From Telmatospirillum sp. (GTDB lineage: Bacteria > Pseudomonadota > Alphaproteobacteria > Rhodospirillales > Magnetospirillaceae), in NCBI GenBank assembly GCA_031291415.1, contig JARLJB010000024.1, forward strand, positions 1-64,000: a stretch of DNA of 64,000 bases, read 5' to 3'. Position numbers and translations under genes: made by a program. Shown one piece after another: positions 38,027 to 51,806 of this stretch. The notes under the pieces are model-generated. The model made no database searches. It was not told where the DNA came from and saw only the letters and a program-made list of their open reading frames with translations. The number at the start of each line of letters is the position of its first letter. The stretch's first letter is position 1.

Positions 38027-39019
38027 ATGACCACCGAAACGAATTCTCAGCCAACGGCCCTCGATCGGGCCGAACCGGGACGCCGTATCGTCTCCATCGG
38101 TGAGTGCATGATCGAGATGGCGGACCGTGGCGACAGCACGATGACCATGGCCTACGCCGGCGACACCCTCAATACCGCCGTCTATCTGGCCCGCCTCAAT
38201 GGACCGGCGCTGGCCGTCGATTATGTCACGGCCTTGGGCGACGACCCCTACAGCGACGCCATGGTGAACTTCTGGCGGGAGGAAGGGATCGGCACCGACT
38301 GGGTGGCCCGCTTGCCCGGCCAGTTGCCCGGACTTTACCTGATTCGCACCGATTCGGTTGGCGAACGCAGCTTCTACTATTACCGATCGGCGGCTCCCGC
38401 CCGGTCGCTATTCGATCTTCCCTCGACGGTCGATCTTCTCGACCATCTGTCGGGTGCCGACATGGTGCATTTTTCCGGCATCACGCTGGCCATTCTCAGC
38501 TATCCGGCCCGCGACCGCCTGGCCGAGGCTCTCCAGAAATTGCGCCGCGGCGGCACACGGATCGTCTTCGACGGCAACTATCGCCCGTCGCTTTGGCCAT
38601 CGGCCGACGTTGCCCGGCGGGTGGTGACCCGTTTTCTGTCCTTTGTCGATCTTGCCCTGCCTTCGGCCGACGACGAAGAACATTTGTTCGGCGACACCAG
38701 TTGCGAAGCGGTCGCCGACCGCATGCACGAACTGGGCGTCGATGAGGTGCTGGTGAAAAACGGCTCCAACGGCTGTTTCATCTCGCAAGGCGACCTGCGA
38801 CAGCATGTGCCGGTTCCCCACCAGGTCAAACCGGTTGATACGACCGGGGCCGGCGACAGTTTCAATGCCGGCTATTTGAGCGGCCGGATCGCCGATATGC
38901 CGCCGGTCGACGCCGCCCGGATCGGCAGCCGCCTGGCGGCGACGGTTATCGGTCATCGCGGCGCCATCATCCCACGGGCCGCCATGGGCGACCTGCTGAA
39001 CTGTATGGCGAAAAGATAA
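38027..39019 (+). CDS. kdgK: 2-keto-3-deoxygluconate kinase
   Basis: A 330-residue PfkB-family kinase of the canonical KdgK type. It opens with IVSIGECMIEMADRG, has the substrate segment YAGDTLNTAVYLARL, the FDGNYRPSLW motif typical of KdgK, and the catalytic anion hole DTTGAGDSFNAGYLSG. It makes KDPG for the Eda aldolase encoded divergently. The start is ATG 38027, with TAAGGAAC five bases before. Convergent with the GntR regulator gene, 15 bases away. This is the better KDG kinase match of the two in the window. Confidence 0.92.
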   Translation: MTTETNSQPTALDRAEPGRRIVSIGECMIEMADRGDSTMTMAYAGDTLNTAVYLARLNGPALAVDYVTALGDDPYSDAMVNFWREEGIGTDWVARLPGQLPGLYLIRTDSVGERSFYYYRSAAPARSLFDLPSTVDLLDHLSGADMVHFSGITLAILSYPARDRLAEALQKLRRGGTRIVFDGNYRPSLWPSADVARRVVTRFLSFVDLALPSADDEEHLFGDTSCEAVADRMHELGVDEVLVKNGSNGCFISQGDLRQHVPVPHQVKPVDTTGAGDSFNAGYLSGRIADMPPVDAARIGSRLAATVIGHRGAIIPRAAMGDLLNCMAKR

Positions 39020-39034
39020 GGGGAACAGCCGAGC

Positions 39035-39745
39035 TCAGACGATCTCGTCGTCGCGCATCAGCACGGCCATCACCTGTTCCAGATGGGCGTGCATCGCGGC
39101 GCGGGCGCCCGCCTGATCGCCCTGCATCAGGGCTTCGGCGATACGGGCGTGGGCCGCCAGGGTGGCGGTAAGATTTTCAGCCAAGCCGGTCCGTTTGCTC
39201 AACACCGAGAAAACCGGCGCGAACTGATTGGTCCAAAGCCCTTCGACCAGGGACGGCAACACGGTGTTGTGGGTCGCCCGGGCGATGCGTTCATGAAATT
39301 GACGATCGGAATCCTGCGTCGGTTCGCCGGCGTCCATCTTCCGGGCCATTTCTTTGTGAATGGCACCGATTTCTTCCAAATCCTGCGCCGTCGCCTCGCG
39401 CGCCGCAACAAAGGCAACCTCGCCTTCGATCAGCACACGCGCGGCAATGATATCGAACGGACTGGGGCCGACATCGCCCAGGATGATCGGCGTCGGTTTC
39501 GCCGCAGCATTGGTGCGGGCTTTGACATAGGTCCCGGACCCTGTCCGCACTTCCACCAATCCGGCGATTTCCAAAGCGATCATCGCCTCTCGCACCACCG
39601 GACGGCTGACGCCCAGCGCCTTGGCCAGGTCGCGCTCAGGCAACAGACGATGGCCGATCGGAAATTCCTGCGCCCGAATAAGCTCGCCGATCTGGTCGGC
39701 AACTTGCTGATACAGACGCTGGCTATCAACGGGTTGGAAAGGCAT
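39035..39745 (-). CDS. GntR-family (FCD) regulator, UxuR/ExuR-like
   Basis: A 236-residue regulator. The N-terminal winged helix (LLPERDLAKALGVSRPVVREAMIALEIAGLVEVRTGSGTYV) strongly resembles UxuR/ExuR and is followed by an FCD effector domain. Relatives sense uronates or their breakdown products and repress the catabolic genes. Its position beside kdgK/eda, and the GntR-like TGGTCNGACCA element repeated near the uronate genes, make it the prime candidate for the regulon controller. The start is ATG 39745. Its own upstream region shows no clear copy of the motif. Confidence 0.9.
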   Translation of the reverse strand: MPFQPVDSQRLYQQVADQIGELIRAQEFPIGHRLLPERDLAKALGVSRPVVREAMIALEIAGLVEVRTGSGTYVKARTNAAAKPTPIILGDVGPSPFDIIAARVLIEGEVAFVAAREATAQDLEEIGAIHKEMARKMDAGEPTQDSDRQFHERIARATHNTVLPSLVEGLWTNQFAPVFSVLSKRTGLAENLTATLAAHARIAEALMQGDQAGARAAMHAHLEQVMAVLMRDDEIV

Positions 39746-39916
39746 AAAAATTCAACTTTGGATGGTTTCCGGTTTTTTTTATCGCCCAAAGCTACGGACT
39801 CCGACCGTCGGTGTCAATATCGGAGCCAGAATAAAAAAAGAACATTGCCATCAAAAACAAGACCATCGCGTAAGTCATCGGCGATGGGCGGCAAATTCAT
39901 TTCTTCGCCATGACTT

Positions 39917-39943
39917 GCCAAAACCTGTCTTACAGGTTTTGGC
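39917..39943 (-). terminator. Strong hairpin after the GGDEF-EAL gene
   Basis: GCCAAAACCTGT (39917-39928) pairs perfectly with ACAGGTTTTGGC (39932-39943) around a three-base loop. It lies 16 bases past the stop of the 39959-43168 gene on the minus strand. No T-run follows. A terminator or transcript-end stabiliser is most likely. Confidence 0.5.
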
Positions 39944-39958
39944 CGGCCGATACCGCCG

Positions 39959-42900
39959 TTACCGGGGGAGTACCGCCATCTCCGTCAGATAGACAGAGAA
40001 ATCCCCGGCCGGCATCGGTCTGGCAAAATGATATCCCTGGACCTCGTCGCACCCCTGGCGGCGGATGACGTCGAGAGTCTCGGAGTTTTCGACGCCCTCC
40101 GCGACGGTTTTGAGACCAAGTCCCTGGGCCAGCTGGATAATCGCCTTGACGATGGTTTCATCGTCGTGATTGACCGCAATGTCTCGGACGAAGGATTGAT
40201 CGATTTTCAGCCTGTCGAGATCGAGAAGCCTGAGATAGGCAAGGCTTGAGTAACCGGTGCCGAAATCGTCGATGGAGAGCTTGACCCCCAGGGCTTTCAA
40301 TTGTTTTACCGTCGCCAGCACGTTACCGGTGTCTTTGATCAGGATCGATTCCGTCAGCTCCAGTTCGAGGCGCGACGGATCGAGACCCGTTTCGGCCAAA
40401 GCCACTTTGACGCTTTGCAGCAGGCCGCCACGGGTGAATTGCACGACCGATAGATTGACGGCCACTGTCAAGGCTCCCGGCCACAGGACGGCCTGCCGGC
40501 AGGCCTCGCGCGCCACCCATTCGCCGATTTCGACGATCAGGCCGCTGTCTTCGGCGATCGCAATAAATTTCCCCGGTGCGATCAATCCCAACTCGGGATG
40601 ATTCCAGCGAACCAGCGCTTCGGCACCGACGATCCGCCCGCTGGCCAGTGAAATCTGCGGTTGGTAATGGAGAACGAATTCACCGCGCTCCAAAGCCTTT
40701 CTCAATCCGTTGAGAATGGAAAGATATTCGTTGGCATCGACATTCATCTTGGCGGCGAAGAAACGATAGGTATTCCGACCCGCCTCCTTGGCATGGGACA
40801 TGGCGCGATTGGCCCGGCGCAGAAGAACGTCGAAATCACGGCCGTCATCGGGATAGACCGCGATGCCGATCGACACGGTGACCGACAACTCGTGATCACC
40901 GACGCGGAAGGAGGGAACCGTCTGTTCGAGAATCTGGGAGGCCACGCGAATAGTGGCCTCGGCGTCGTTGACCCCGGAAAGAACGATCAGGAATTCATCG
41001 CCGCTCTGGCGGCTTAGGGTATCGGTTTCGCGGATGCAGCCGCGAAGCCGGTCAGCCAGAGCCCGAACCAGAGCATCGCCGATCGTCGAGCCAAGCGAGT
41101 CATTGACGCGCTTGAAATGATCGATATTGACGATCAGCAAGGCCGCCTTGCAGTCTTGCCGGTCGGCGTCGACCATCGCGCGCTCCATGCGATCTTTGCC
41201 AAGCAGACGATTGGGCAACCGTGTCAGGGCATCGTGATGCGTAAGGAAAGCGGCGTTCTCCTCGGCTTCCCGCCGTTTGGTGACATCCTGCTTGATGGCG
41301 ATGAACTGCGTTATCGCCCCCTCGGCATCGCGGACCGGCGCGATGGCCGCCTCTTCCCAATAAAGCGATCCGTCTTTGCGTCTGTTGTGGAACAGCCCGA
41401 ACCACGGCGCCCCTCCCAGGATAGAGGTCCACATCTTCGCGTATTCTTCGTTGGGAACCTCGCCCCCCTTCAGAATTCTCGGATTTTTCCCGATCGCTTC
41501 CGCCGCCGAATAACCCGAGGAGGTGGTGAACGCCGGGTTGGTGTATTGGATGTTGCCGTCCCGATCGGTGATGACAACCGTCACCGGACTTTGTTCGACC
41601 GCCATCGACAGCTTGCGGAGCTCATGCTCCATCTTCTTGTGCCGCGTGACATCGCGCCCGATGTGGAACGCGCCGATCGGCTGGCCGGACGGATCCAAAA
41701 GGGGCGCATAGAGCGAATCATAGAAGACCTGATCGTCGCCTTCGCCCAGGCTCCATTCCTCGGTCGCCCGCTCGCCGGCCAAGGCCCGCCGCCATCTGGC
41801 GGAAAAGCGTTCGAACTGGTCGGGTGCCAGGATGCCCCCCTGGTTCAGAACCATGCCTGGCTGGATTTCGCCCCCGCCGGTCAGTTTGCGGCAGAAATCG
41901 GCATAGGCCCGGTTAAAGCCGGTATACCTGAGGTCGGCATCCATGGTGGCGATAAGGTCCTGTGACCCATCGATAATACCCCGGCTGCGCGCGTTCGACG
42001 CGATGAGATCGAGTTCGAGACCAAGGCGTTCCTTCTCGGCCTCGAATCGATCCAACGCATAGGAGATATCGAAGGCCATCTCCTTCAAAAGATCGACGAG
42101 CTCCCTGACGAAAAAGCCGGCATCGATCGAATACAACACCAGCGCGCCGACAACCTTGCCTTTGGTAAGCAACGGAAATGCCGCGCAGGCTTTGAATCCC
42201 ACTTCGAAGGCGCGGTGTTGCCATGGCGTCATCTCCGCCGCATGTTCAAAATCGTTAACGATATGAGACGTCCCCGAGGCAACGCATTGGCCGACCGGTC
42301 CCAAATGGAAGGGCGAATCCGGATTCGTGGAAATCAGCAACCCATCGAGATAACTGGTGCCATCGCCGGCCCATTCGACGGGAACAACCGACTGGGTCGC
42401 CGGATCAACGACGCCGATCCAGGCCATCCGAAAATGGCCGAAATCGATGGCGATTCTGCAGATCGTCCGAAACAGTTCTTCCCGATCGGGACAGCGCACG
42501 ATGCACTGATTGGTCTGGCTCAGTGCCGCGTACACCTCCTTCAGCCGGAGAATCTGCCGCTCGGCTTCTTTCCGCTCGCTGATGTCTCGAACGATGCTTT
42601 GAACGATGGCGCGGCCACCCTCCACATCGATCCGGCGCGAACTCACCTCAACGGGAAAACAGGAGCCGTCCGCCCGCCTGTGGAGCGCCTCGAAGCGAAC
42701 ATGGCCCAGGGTCTGGACGGTGCTCCAGTCGACGAGCCAATCCCGGTCATCGCACCGGAGCTGGCCGACCGTCATCTTCATAAGGTCGGCAAGCGAATAA
42801 CCGTAGGCTTCCGCAGCGCGATCGTTGGCGTCGATCACCCGGCCGTCGCTGTCGATCATCAGCACGATGTCGTTGGCGAATTTGACGAACTGACCGAGAC

Positions 42901-43168
42901 GTTGGCTGAGAACCTGTTTCTCTGCCATCAGACGCGTCATAAACAGGAAAAGCGCGCCCGCCGTGACCGCGACAAAGACAAGGCCTTTGCTCATGCTCAA
43001 CAGTGCCGACTGAGCGTCTACGCCTCCCCTCAGATAAACCAAGCCATCCGAGGCGATGATCCATAGCCCGCTAAGCAGCACATAAAACCGGACGACCTTG
43101 AGCGCGGCGCCTTTGTCGATAACCCCAGCCCCCTTCCTTTCGTCCCGACTCTTACCGCACAAGGCCAC
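39959..43168 (-). CDS. Membrane PAS/GAF-GGDEF-EAL cyclic-di-GMP protein
   Basis: A 1069-residue sensor. Two transmembrane helices (about 25-46 and 57-81) are followed by a PAS domain (90-205), a GAF domain (215-370) and two more PAS domains (375-635). The GGDEF-like domain has its signature altered to SGDEF at residues 722-726. The complete EAL domain has EALVRWNH from Glu850, [20 protein letters not shown] and KIDQSFV. EAL residues needed for c-di-GMP hydrolysis appear intact; cyclase activity is uncertain because the first Gly is Ser. The start is GTG 43168; the region just upstream lacks a better start. Stands alone, divergent from the hybrid kinase at 43491. Confidence 0.9.
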   Translation of the reverse strand: MALCGKSRDERKGAGVIDKGAALKVVRFYVLLSGLWIIASDGLVYLRGGVDAQSALLSMSKGLVFVAVTAGALFLFMTRLMAEKQVLSQRLGQFVKFANDIVLMIDSDGRVIDANDRAAEAYGYSLADLMKMTVGQLRCDDRDWLVDWSTVQTLGHVRFEALHRRADGSCFPVEVSSRRIDVEGGRAIVQSIVRDISERKEAERQILRLKEVYAALSQTNQCIVRCPDREELFRTICRIAIDFGHFRMAWIGVVDPATQSVVPVEWAGDGTSYLDGLLISTNPDSPFHLGPVGQCVASGTSHIVNDFEHAAEMTPWQHRAFEVGFKACAAFPLLTKGKVVGALVLYSIDAGFFVRELVDLLKEMAFDISYALDRFEAEKERLGLELDLIASNARSRGIIDGSQDLIATMDADLRYTGFNRAYADFCRKLTGGGEIQPGMVLNQGGILAPDQFERFSARWRRALAGERATEEWSLGEGDDQVFYDSLYAPLLDPSGQPIGAFHIGRDVTRHKKMEHELRKLSMAVEQSPVTVVITDRDGNIQYTNPAFTTSSGYSAAEAIGKNPRILKGGEVPNEEYAKMWTSILGGAPWFGLFHNRRKDGSLYWEEAAIAPVRDAEGAITQFIAIKQDVTKRREAEENAAFLTHHDALTRLPNRLLGKDRMERAMVDADRQDCKAALLIVNIDHFKRVNDSLGSTIGDALVRALADRLRGCIRETDTLSRQSGDEFLIVLSGVNDAEATIRVASQILEQTVPSFRVGDHELSVTVSIGIAVYPDDGRDFDVLLRRANRAMSHAKEAGRNTYRFFAAKMNVDANEYLSILNGLRKALERGEFVLHYQPQISLASGRIVGAEALVRWNHPELGLIAPGKFIAIAEDSGLIVEIGEWVAREACRQAVLWPGALTVAVNLSVVQFTRGGLLQSVKVALAETGLDPSRLELELTESILIKDTGNVLATVKQLKALGVKLSIDDFGTGYSSLAYLRLLDLDRLKIDQSFVRDIAVNHDDETIVKAIIQLAQGLGLKTVAEGVENSETLDVIRRQGCDEVQGYHFARPMPAGDFSVYLTEMAVLPR

Positions 43169-43490
43169 CCACCCCTGGCGATCAGAACAGGAAAACCCTC
43201 CCGAAGACCATGGTATGGTCGTTCAGCCGACCAATCCTGTAAACACAAAACGACGAGGTCTGGCGGAGAGAGAGAGAGAGGAACCTACGCACCTGATGAA
43301 ATATCTTTGTGACAGATGACATTTATGATGGACACCTCCGGCGGAGAATGGCGGGTCTGCCATCAAAAGTAATCTAAATGCAAATTGCAGCTTTCGTGCT
43401 TTTCGGAAACGACTCTCCTGTTTATTCTTTAGGTGAAACTACGCACGCCGGAACCTGATCGGTGTTTGTATTTCCTGAGAGACATGTCGC
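43169..43490. other. Divergent intergenic region between two signalling genes
   Basis: 322 bases without a gene. It contains a GA dinucleotide run at about 43266-43281 and a short CTCCGGCGGAG dyad, and otherwise only AT-richer promoter-like sequence toward 43430. No operator was recognised. Confidence 0.35.
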
Positions 43491-48209
<4,719 letters not shown>

Positions 48210-48219
48210 GGAATGCGTG

Positions 48220-49386
48220 ATGGACACCCAAACCTTCACCGAGCGGGCCACCATTCTGGTAGTCGATGACACGCCGGACAATTTGTCCCTGCTGAGCAGC
48301 CTGCTGAAGGACGACTACCGGGTCAAAGTCGCCAGCAGTGGCGAAAAAGCGCTGAGAATTGCCGCGACCGACAATCCTCCCGATCTGATTCTGCTCGACA
48401 TCATGATGCCGGGCGTCGACGGTTACGATGTCTGCCGGAGCCTGAAGGCCGATGCCCGGACGCGTGACATCCCGGTAATCTTTCTGACCGCCAAGACCGA
48501 CGTCGATTCCGAACGGAAAGGTCTGGAACTCGGGGCCGTCGACTACATCACCAAGCCGATCAGCCCACCCATCGTCCTGGCCCGGGTCAAGACCCACCTC
48601 CGGCTGAAGGCGACGGCCGATTTCCTGCGCGACAAGAACGGCTTTCTGGAGCAGGAGGTTGCCAAACGCACGCAGGAGGTCATGGCGATTCAGGATGTCA
48701 CCATCCTGGCCATGGCGTCGCTGGCCGAAACCCGCGACCTTGAAACCGGTAATCACATCCGCCGGACCCAGCTATACATCACCGCCCTGGCGATAAAGCT
48801 GCGCTCGCATCCCCGCTTCGCCCCCCAACTTGACGATTACACGATCACCATGCTGTCGAAATCGGCGCCGCTGCACGACATCGGCAAAGTCGGTATTCCC
48901 GATCGCATCCTCTTAAAGCCTGGGCGTCTTTCGCCCGAAGAGTTCGAGATCATGAAGACGCATACGACGCTGGGTTGCGAAGCCATCGAGCACGCCGAAC
49001 GGTCACTCGGCGCGCGCGTCGAATTTCTCACCATGGCCAAGGAAATCGCCTATTCGCACCAGGAAAAATGGGATGGCAGCGGCTATCCACAGGGTCTTGT
49101 CGGCGACAAGATTCCCCTCTCCGCCCGATTGATGGCCTTGGCCGACGTCTACGACGCCCTGATCTGCCGACGGGTCTACAAAGAGGGAATGCCCCACGAA
49201 GCGGCCGTTGCCATCATCGTCGAAGGCAAAGGGACCCACTTCGACCCCGACGTCGTCGACGCCTTCCTCGAAATCGAAGACGAATTCCGCACCATCGCAC
49301 GTCTGCACGCCGATTCCGATGCCGACATGACCCGCAAAAGCGACCTCCAGAGCCGGTGCGAGCCGCACGGTGGCAAGCCGATATGA
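48220..49386 (+). CDS. REC-HD-GYP response regulator (c-di-GMP phosphodiesterase, RpfG-like), first of tandem pair
   Basis: A 388-residue output protein. An N-terminal receiver domain (VVDDTPDN, phospho-Asp in LILLDIMMPG, Lys in ITKPISP) is joined by a helical linker to an HD-GYP domain with HDIGKVGIPDRILLKPG and HQEKWDGSGYP, the signature of c-di-GMP hydrolases. One position of the usual HHE is Gln here, a variant I have seen in many RpfG-like proteins. ATG 48220 is seven bases after AAGGA; GTG 48217 is an alternative. It follows the hybrid kinase directly and is probably in its operon. It is closely similar to the next gene, indicating tandem duplication. Confidence 0.92.
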   Translation: MDTQTFTERATILVVDDTPDNLSLLSSLLKDDYRVKVASSGEKALRIAATDNPPDLILLDIMMPGVDGYDVCRSLKADARTRDIPVIFLTAKTDVDSERKGLELGAVDYITKPISPPIVLARVKTHLRLKATADFLRDKNGFLEQEVAKRTQEVMAIQDVTILAMASLAETRDLETGNHIRRTQLYITALAIKLRSHPRFAPQLDDYTITMLSKSAPLHDIGKVGIPDRILLKPGRLSPEEFEIMKTHTTLGCEAIEHAERSLGARVEFLTMAKEIAYSHQEKWDGSGYPQGLVGDKIPLSARLMALADVYDALICRRVYKEGMPHEAAVAIIVEGKGTHFDPDVVDAFLEIEDEFRTIARLHADSDADMTRKSDLQSRCEPHGGKPI

Positions 49387-49414
49387 ACCGGGCTCCCCAG
49401 GACAAGGACCTACG

Positions 49415-50521
49415 ATGATTTCCTCGGATTTCTCCGACCGGGCAACGATCCTGGTGGTCGACGATACCCCGGACGAGATCGCAATGATGAACGAGCTGTT
49501 GAAGGATCACGTCCGGGTCCGGGCGGCGACCAGCGGCGAACGGGCCTTGGCGATCGCGACGGGCGCCAATCCCCCCGACCTCATTCTTCTCGACATCATG
49601 ATGCCCGACATCGACGGTTACGAGGTCTGCCGCCAACTCAAAACCCATCCCACCGCCTGTGCGATTCCCATCATCTTCCTGACCGCCAAATCCCGGATGG
49701 CCGACGAGAAACGGGGGTTCGATCTCGGCGCTGTCGATTTCATCGCCAAGCCGATCAGCCCGGCGATCCTGCTGGCTCGCGTCAAGACCCACCTCAGGGT
49801 CAAGGCGACCGCCGATTTTCTCCGCGACAAAAACGTCTTCCTCGAACGCGAAATCGCCAAGCGGACCAAAGAGGTGATGGCGATTCAGGAAGTCACCATC
49901 CTGGCCATGGCCTCGCTGGCCGAGACCCGCGACCTGACGACGGGGCAGCATATTCGCCGGACCCAGTTCTACATGAGCGCGCTGGCCACCAGCCTGCAAA
50001 ACCATCCCCGGTTCGCCTATTATCTGGACGAGACCACCATTGCCATGCTGTTCAAGTCGGCACCGCTGCACGACATCGGCAAGGTCGGCATTCCCGACCG
50101 CATTCTCTTGAAACCGGGCCGGCTGACAGCCGATGAATTCACCATCATGAAGACCCACGCCGCCCTGGGCCGACAAGCCATTGAACATGCCGAGCGCTGG
50201 CTTGGAACGTCGCTCGAATTTCTGACCATGGCCAAGGAAATCGCCCATTTTCACCATGAGCGGTGGGATGGCGATGGCTATCCCGACGGTCTGTCAGGAG
50301 ATGACATCCCGATTTCGGCCCGCCTGATGGCCGTCGCCGACGTCTACGACGCCCTCATCAGCCGCCGCGTCTACAAGGAAAGCCTGCCGCATGCGGTGGC
50401 CGTCGAGGCCATCATCGACGGCAAGGCGAGCCGCTTCGACCCCGACGTCGTCGATGCCTTCGTCGGCGTCCAGGAAGAGTTCCGATCCATTGCCGCCCAC
50501 TTCACCGACCCGGTCGCATGA
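49415..50521 (+). CDS. REC-HD-GYP response regulator, second of tandem pair
   Basis: A 368-residue paralogue of the preceding gene with the same layout: receiver (VVDDTPDEIAMMNELL, LILLDIMMPDIDGYEVC, IAKPISP), linker, and HD-GYP domain with HDIGKVGIPDRILLKPG and the full HHERWDGDGYP motif. It should hydrolyse c-di-GMP when its receiver is phosphorylated. The start is ATG 49415 with AAGGA six bases upstream; the open frame extends into the previous gene. The two copies differ in the HHE motif, so they may differ in metal use or activity. Third gene of the kinase operon. Confidence 0.92.
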   Translation: MISSDFSDRATILVVDDTPDEIAMMNELLKDHVRVRAATSGERALAIATGANPPDLILLDIMMPDIDGYEVCRQLKTHPTACAIPIIFLTAKSRMADEKRGFDLGAVDFIAKPISPAILLARVKTHLRVKATADFLRDKNVFLEREIAKRTKEVMAIQEVTILAMASLAETRDLTTGQHIRRTQFYMSALATSLQNHPRFAYYLDETTIAMLFKSAPLHDIGKVGIPDRILLKPGRLTADEFTIMKTHAALGRQAIEHAERWLGTSLEFLTMAKEIAHFHHERWDGDGYPDGLSGDDIPISARLMAVADVYDALISRRVYKESLPHAVAVEAIIDGKASRFDPDVVDAFVGVQEEFRSIAAHFTDPVA

Positions 50522-50679
50522 TGAAGTGTCTCGCGGGACAGTTGTAACGGGCACCCAACTTCCGCGCACTATAGTCCCCATTTGGGGATATTTCCGGGGC
50601 TATTCCTCTGTCAAAAATTTCACTTGTAACGTTTCGCCGGCTCTGGCGAGACAGGCGAAATTTCTCAAGGATCGGCCCC

Positions 50680-51492
50680 ATGACCTCTCCCCTCAAGATA
50701 GCAGCACTCGCGCTTCCCCTTGTCGCCTGCGGGATATTTCCCGCCACCGCAGGCGTTATCACCAACGTCCAAATCCCGCTGTCGCAAAGCGTGCGTTTGA
50801 CTGGTGGAATTCTTGGGTCAACGGGCATGGAGGCGGACAATGCCGGCCGGCTTCTGTTGTCAACCGGCAGCGGCACACTTGGAGCCTGGTGCGTCGATCT
50901 TCTCGACAATATCTATCTTGGCGGCCATTACACCTATTCCGACGTTGCCTTGACCTCGAACAACAACCCCTACCGGCCGCAAACGCTTTCGGCCAGCCAG
51001 ATCGCCGGAATTGACGCGCTCGCCGCTTTCGGAAATGCCGTTCTCAATCAATATCAGTCGACCACCACGTCGGCTGCCCTGGCCACTATCTATGCCGCCG
51101 ATCTCGAGGCGTACGAGAACTCGGCGCCGCAAGCCTATCGTAGCCTGACCAAGGACCTCAACGCGTTTTCGGCGGCCATCCAGGCGGCGATCTGGGATGT
51201 GGAGTATCTGACGACGGCCAGCGGCTCCAAGAATTTGACGAACGACCTGGCTTTGATTCTGGCCGGAGAAAGCTATTTCAGCAATGTCAGCGGCCATGAA
51301 TTGGACATCGTCGGCGGACAAAAGCAATTCGTGTCCGACGCGCCCCGGGCGTCGTCGGTACCAGAGCCTTCCACGATAAGTCTGATCGCCGCCGGCCTGC
51401 TGACCCTCGCTTTTGGCGCCGTCTGGCGGAAGAGGCATCGGACGCCGATTCCCCTGAAGCGGGACCGGAATGGCCCAGTGGTAAAAATCTGA
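50680..51492 (+). CDS. PEP-CTERM sorting-domain exported protein
   Basis: A 270-residue secreted protein with a signal peptide at residues 1-24 (ending ATAG) and a Ser/Thr/Asn-rich mature region of unknown fold. Its C-terminal exosortase tag consists of VPEPST, a hydrophobic helix of about 20 residues (ISLIAAGLLTLAFGAVW) and a basic RKRHR cluster. About 16 further residues follow the basic cluster, longer than the usual tail. PEP-CTERM proteins are processed by EpsH-type exosortases and delivered to exopolysaccharide or surface matrix; no exosortase gene is in the window. Location inside a c-di-GMP island suggests a biofilm-matrix role, an inference. Confidence 0.8.
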   Translation: MTSPLKIAALALPLVACGIFPATAGVITNVQIPLSQSVRLTGGILGSTGMEADNAGRLLLSTGSGTLGAWCVDLLDNIYLGGHYTYSDVALTSNNNPYRPQTLSASQIAGIDALAAFGNAVLNQYQSTTTSAALATIYAADLEAYENSAPQAYRSLTKDLNAFSAAIQAAIWDVEYLTTASGSKNLTNDLALILAGESYFSNVSGHELDIVGGQKQFVSDAPRASSVPEPSTISLIAAGLLTLAFGAVWRKRHRTPIPLKRDRNGPVVKI

Positions 51493-51806
51493 CGGATGAA
51501 CCCTTAAACCAGAAATGGGGCGGGCGTCCCGAGGCTTGTGAATTAAATCGAAAGTGGCACCGGCGTCTCTGCCGGTGTTCGCCGCAAAGCGGCGAAAATC
51601 CTTGCTCTCGGCTTCGGCCCGTCCCCGGCGCGGCCGGTGCCATTTTTTCGCAGCCTCAAACGCCCGCCTCACTCGTGAGAGCCGGACCTGATCCGGTAAC
51701 GGATACCAGCGCTTCACGATCCCCATCGGCTGGATTAATCTGAGGTAGTATCTTTAGGATCATCTGGAAGCCACCTGCCATGGCCAATTGAGGAGACGCA
51801 TCCGAG
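51493..51806. other. Intergenic region with REP-like copy C
   Basis: 314 bases between the PEP-CTERM gene and the solute-binding protein gene. The only structure recognised is the REP-like element listed separately; no gene is apparent. Confidence 0.4.
51554..51598 (-). repeat. REP-like element, copy C
   Basis: Reverse-orientation copy of the 31125/31335 family: CACCGGC-N6-GCCGGTG followed by TTCGCCGC-N3-GCGGCGAA. The second hairpin differs in sequence from copies A and B, as expected for REP families with drifting arms. Confidence 0.6.

Noticed and set aside
43266..43281. GA dinucleotide run as a functional repeat
   Set aside because: Short, single low-complexity run in an intergenic region with no partner or conserved context.
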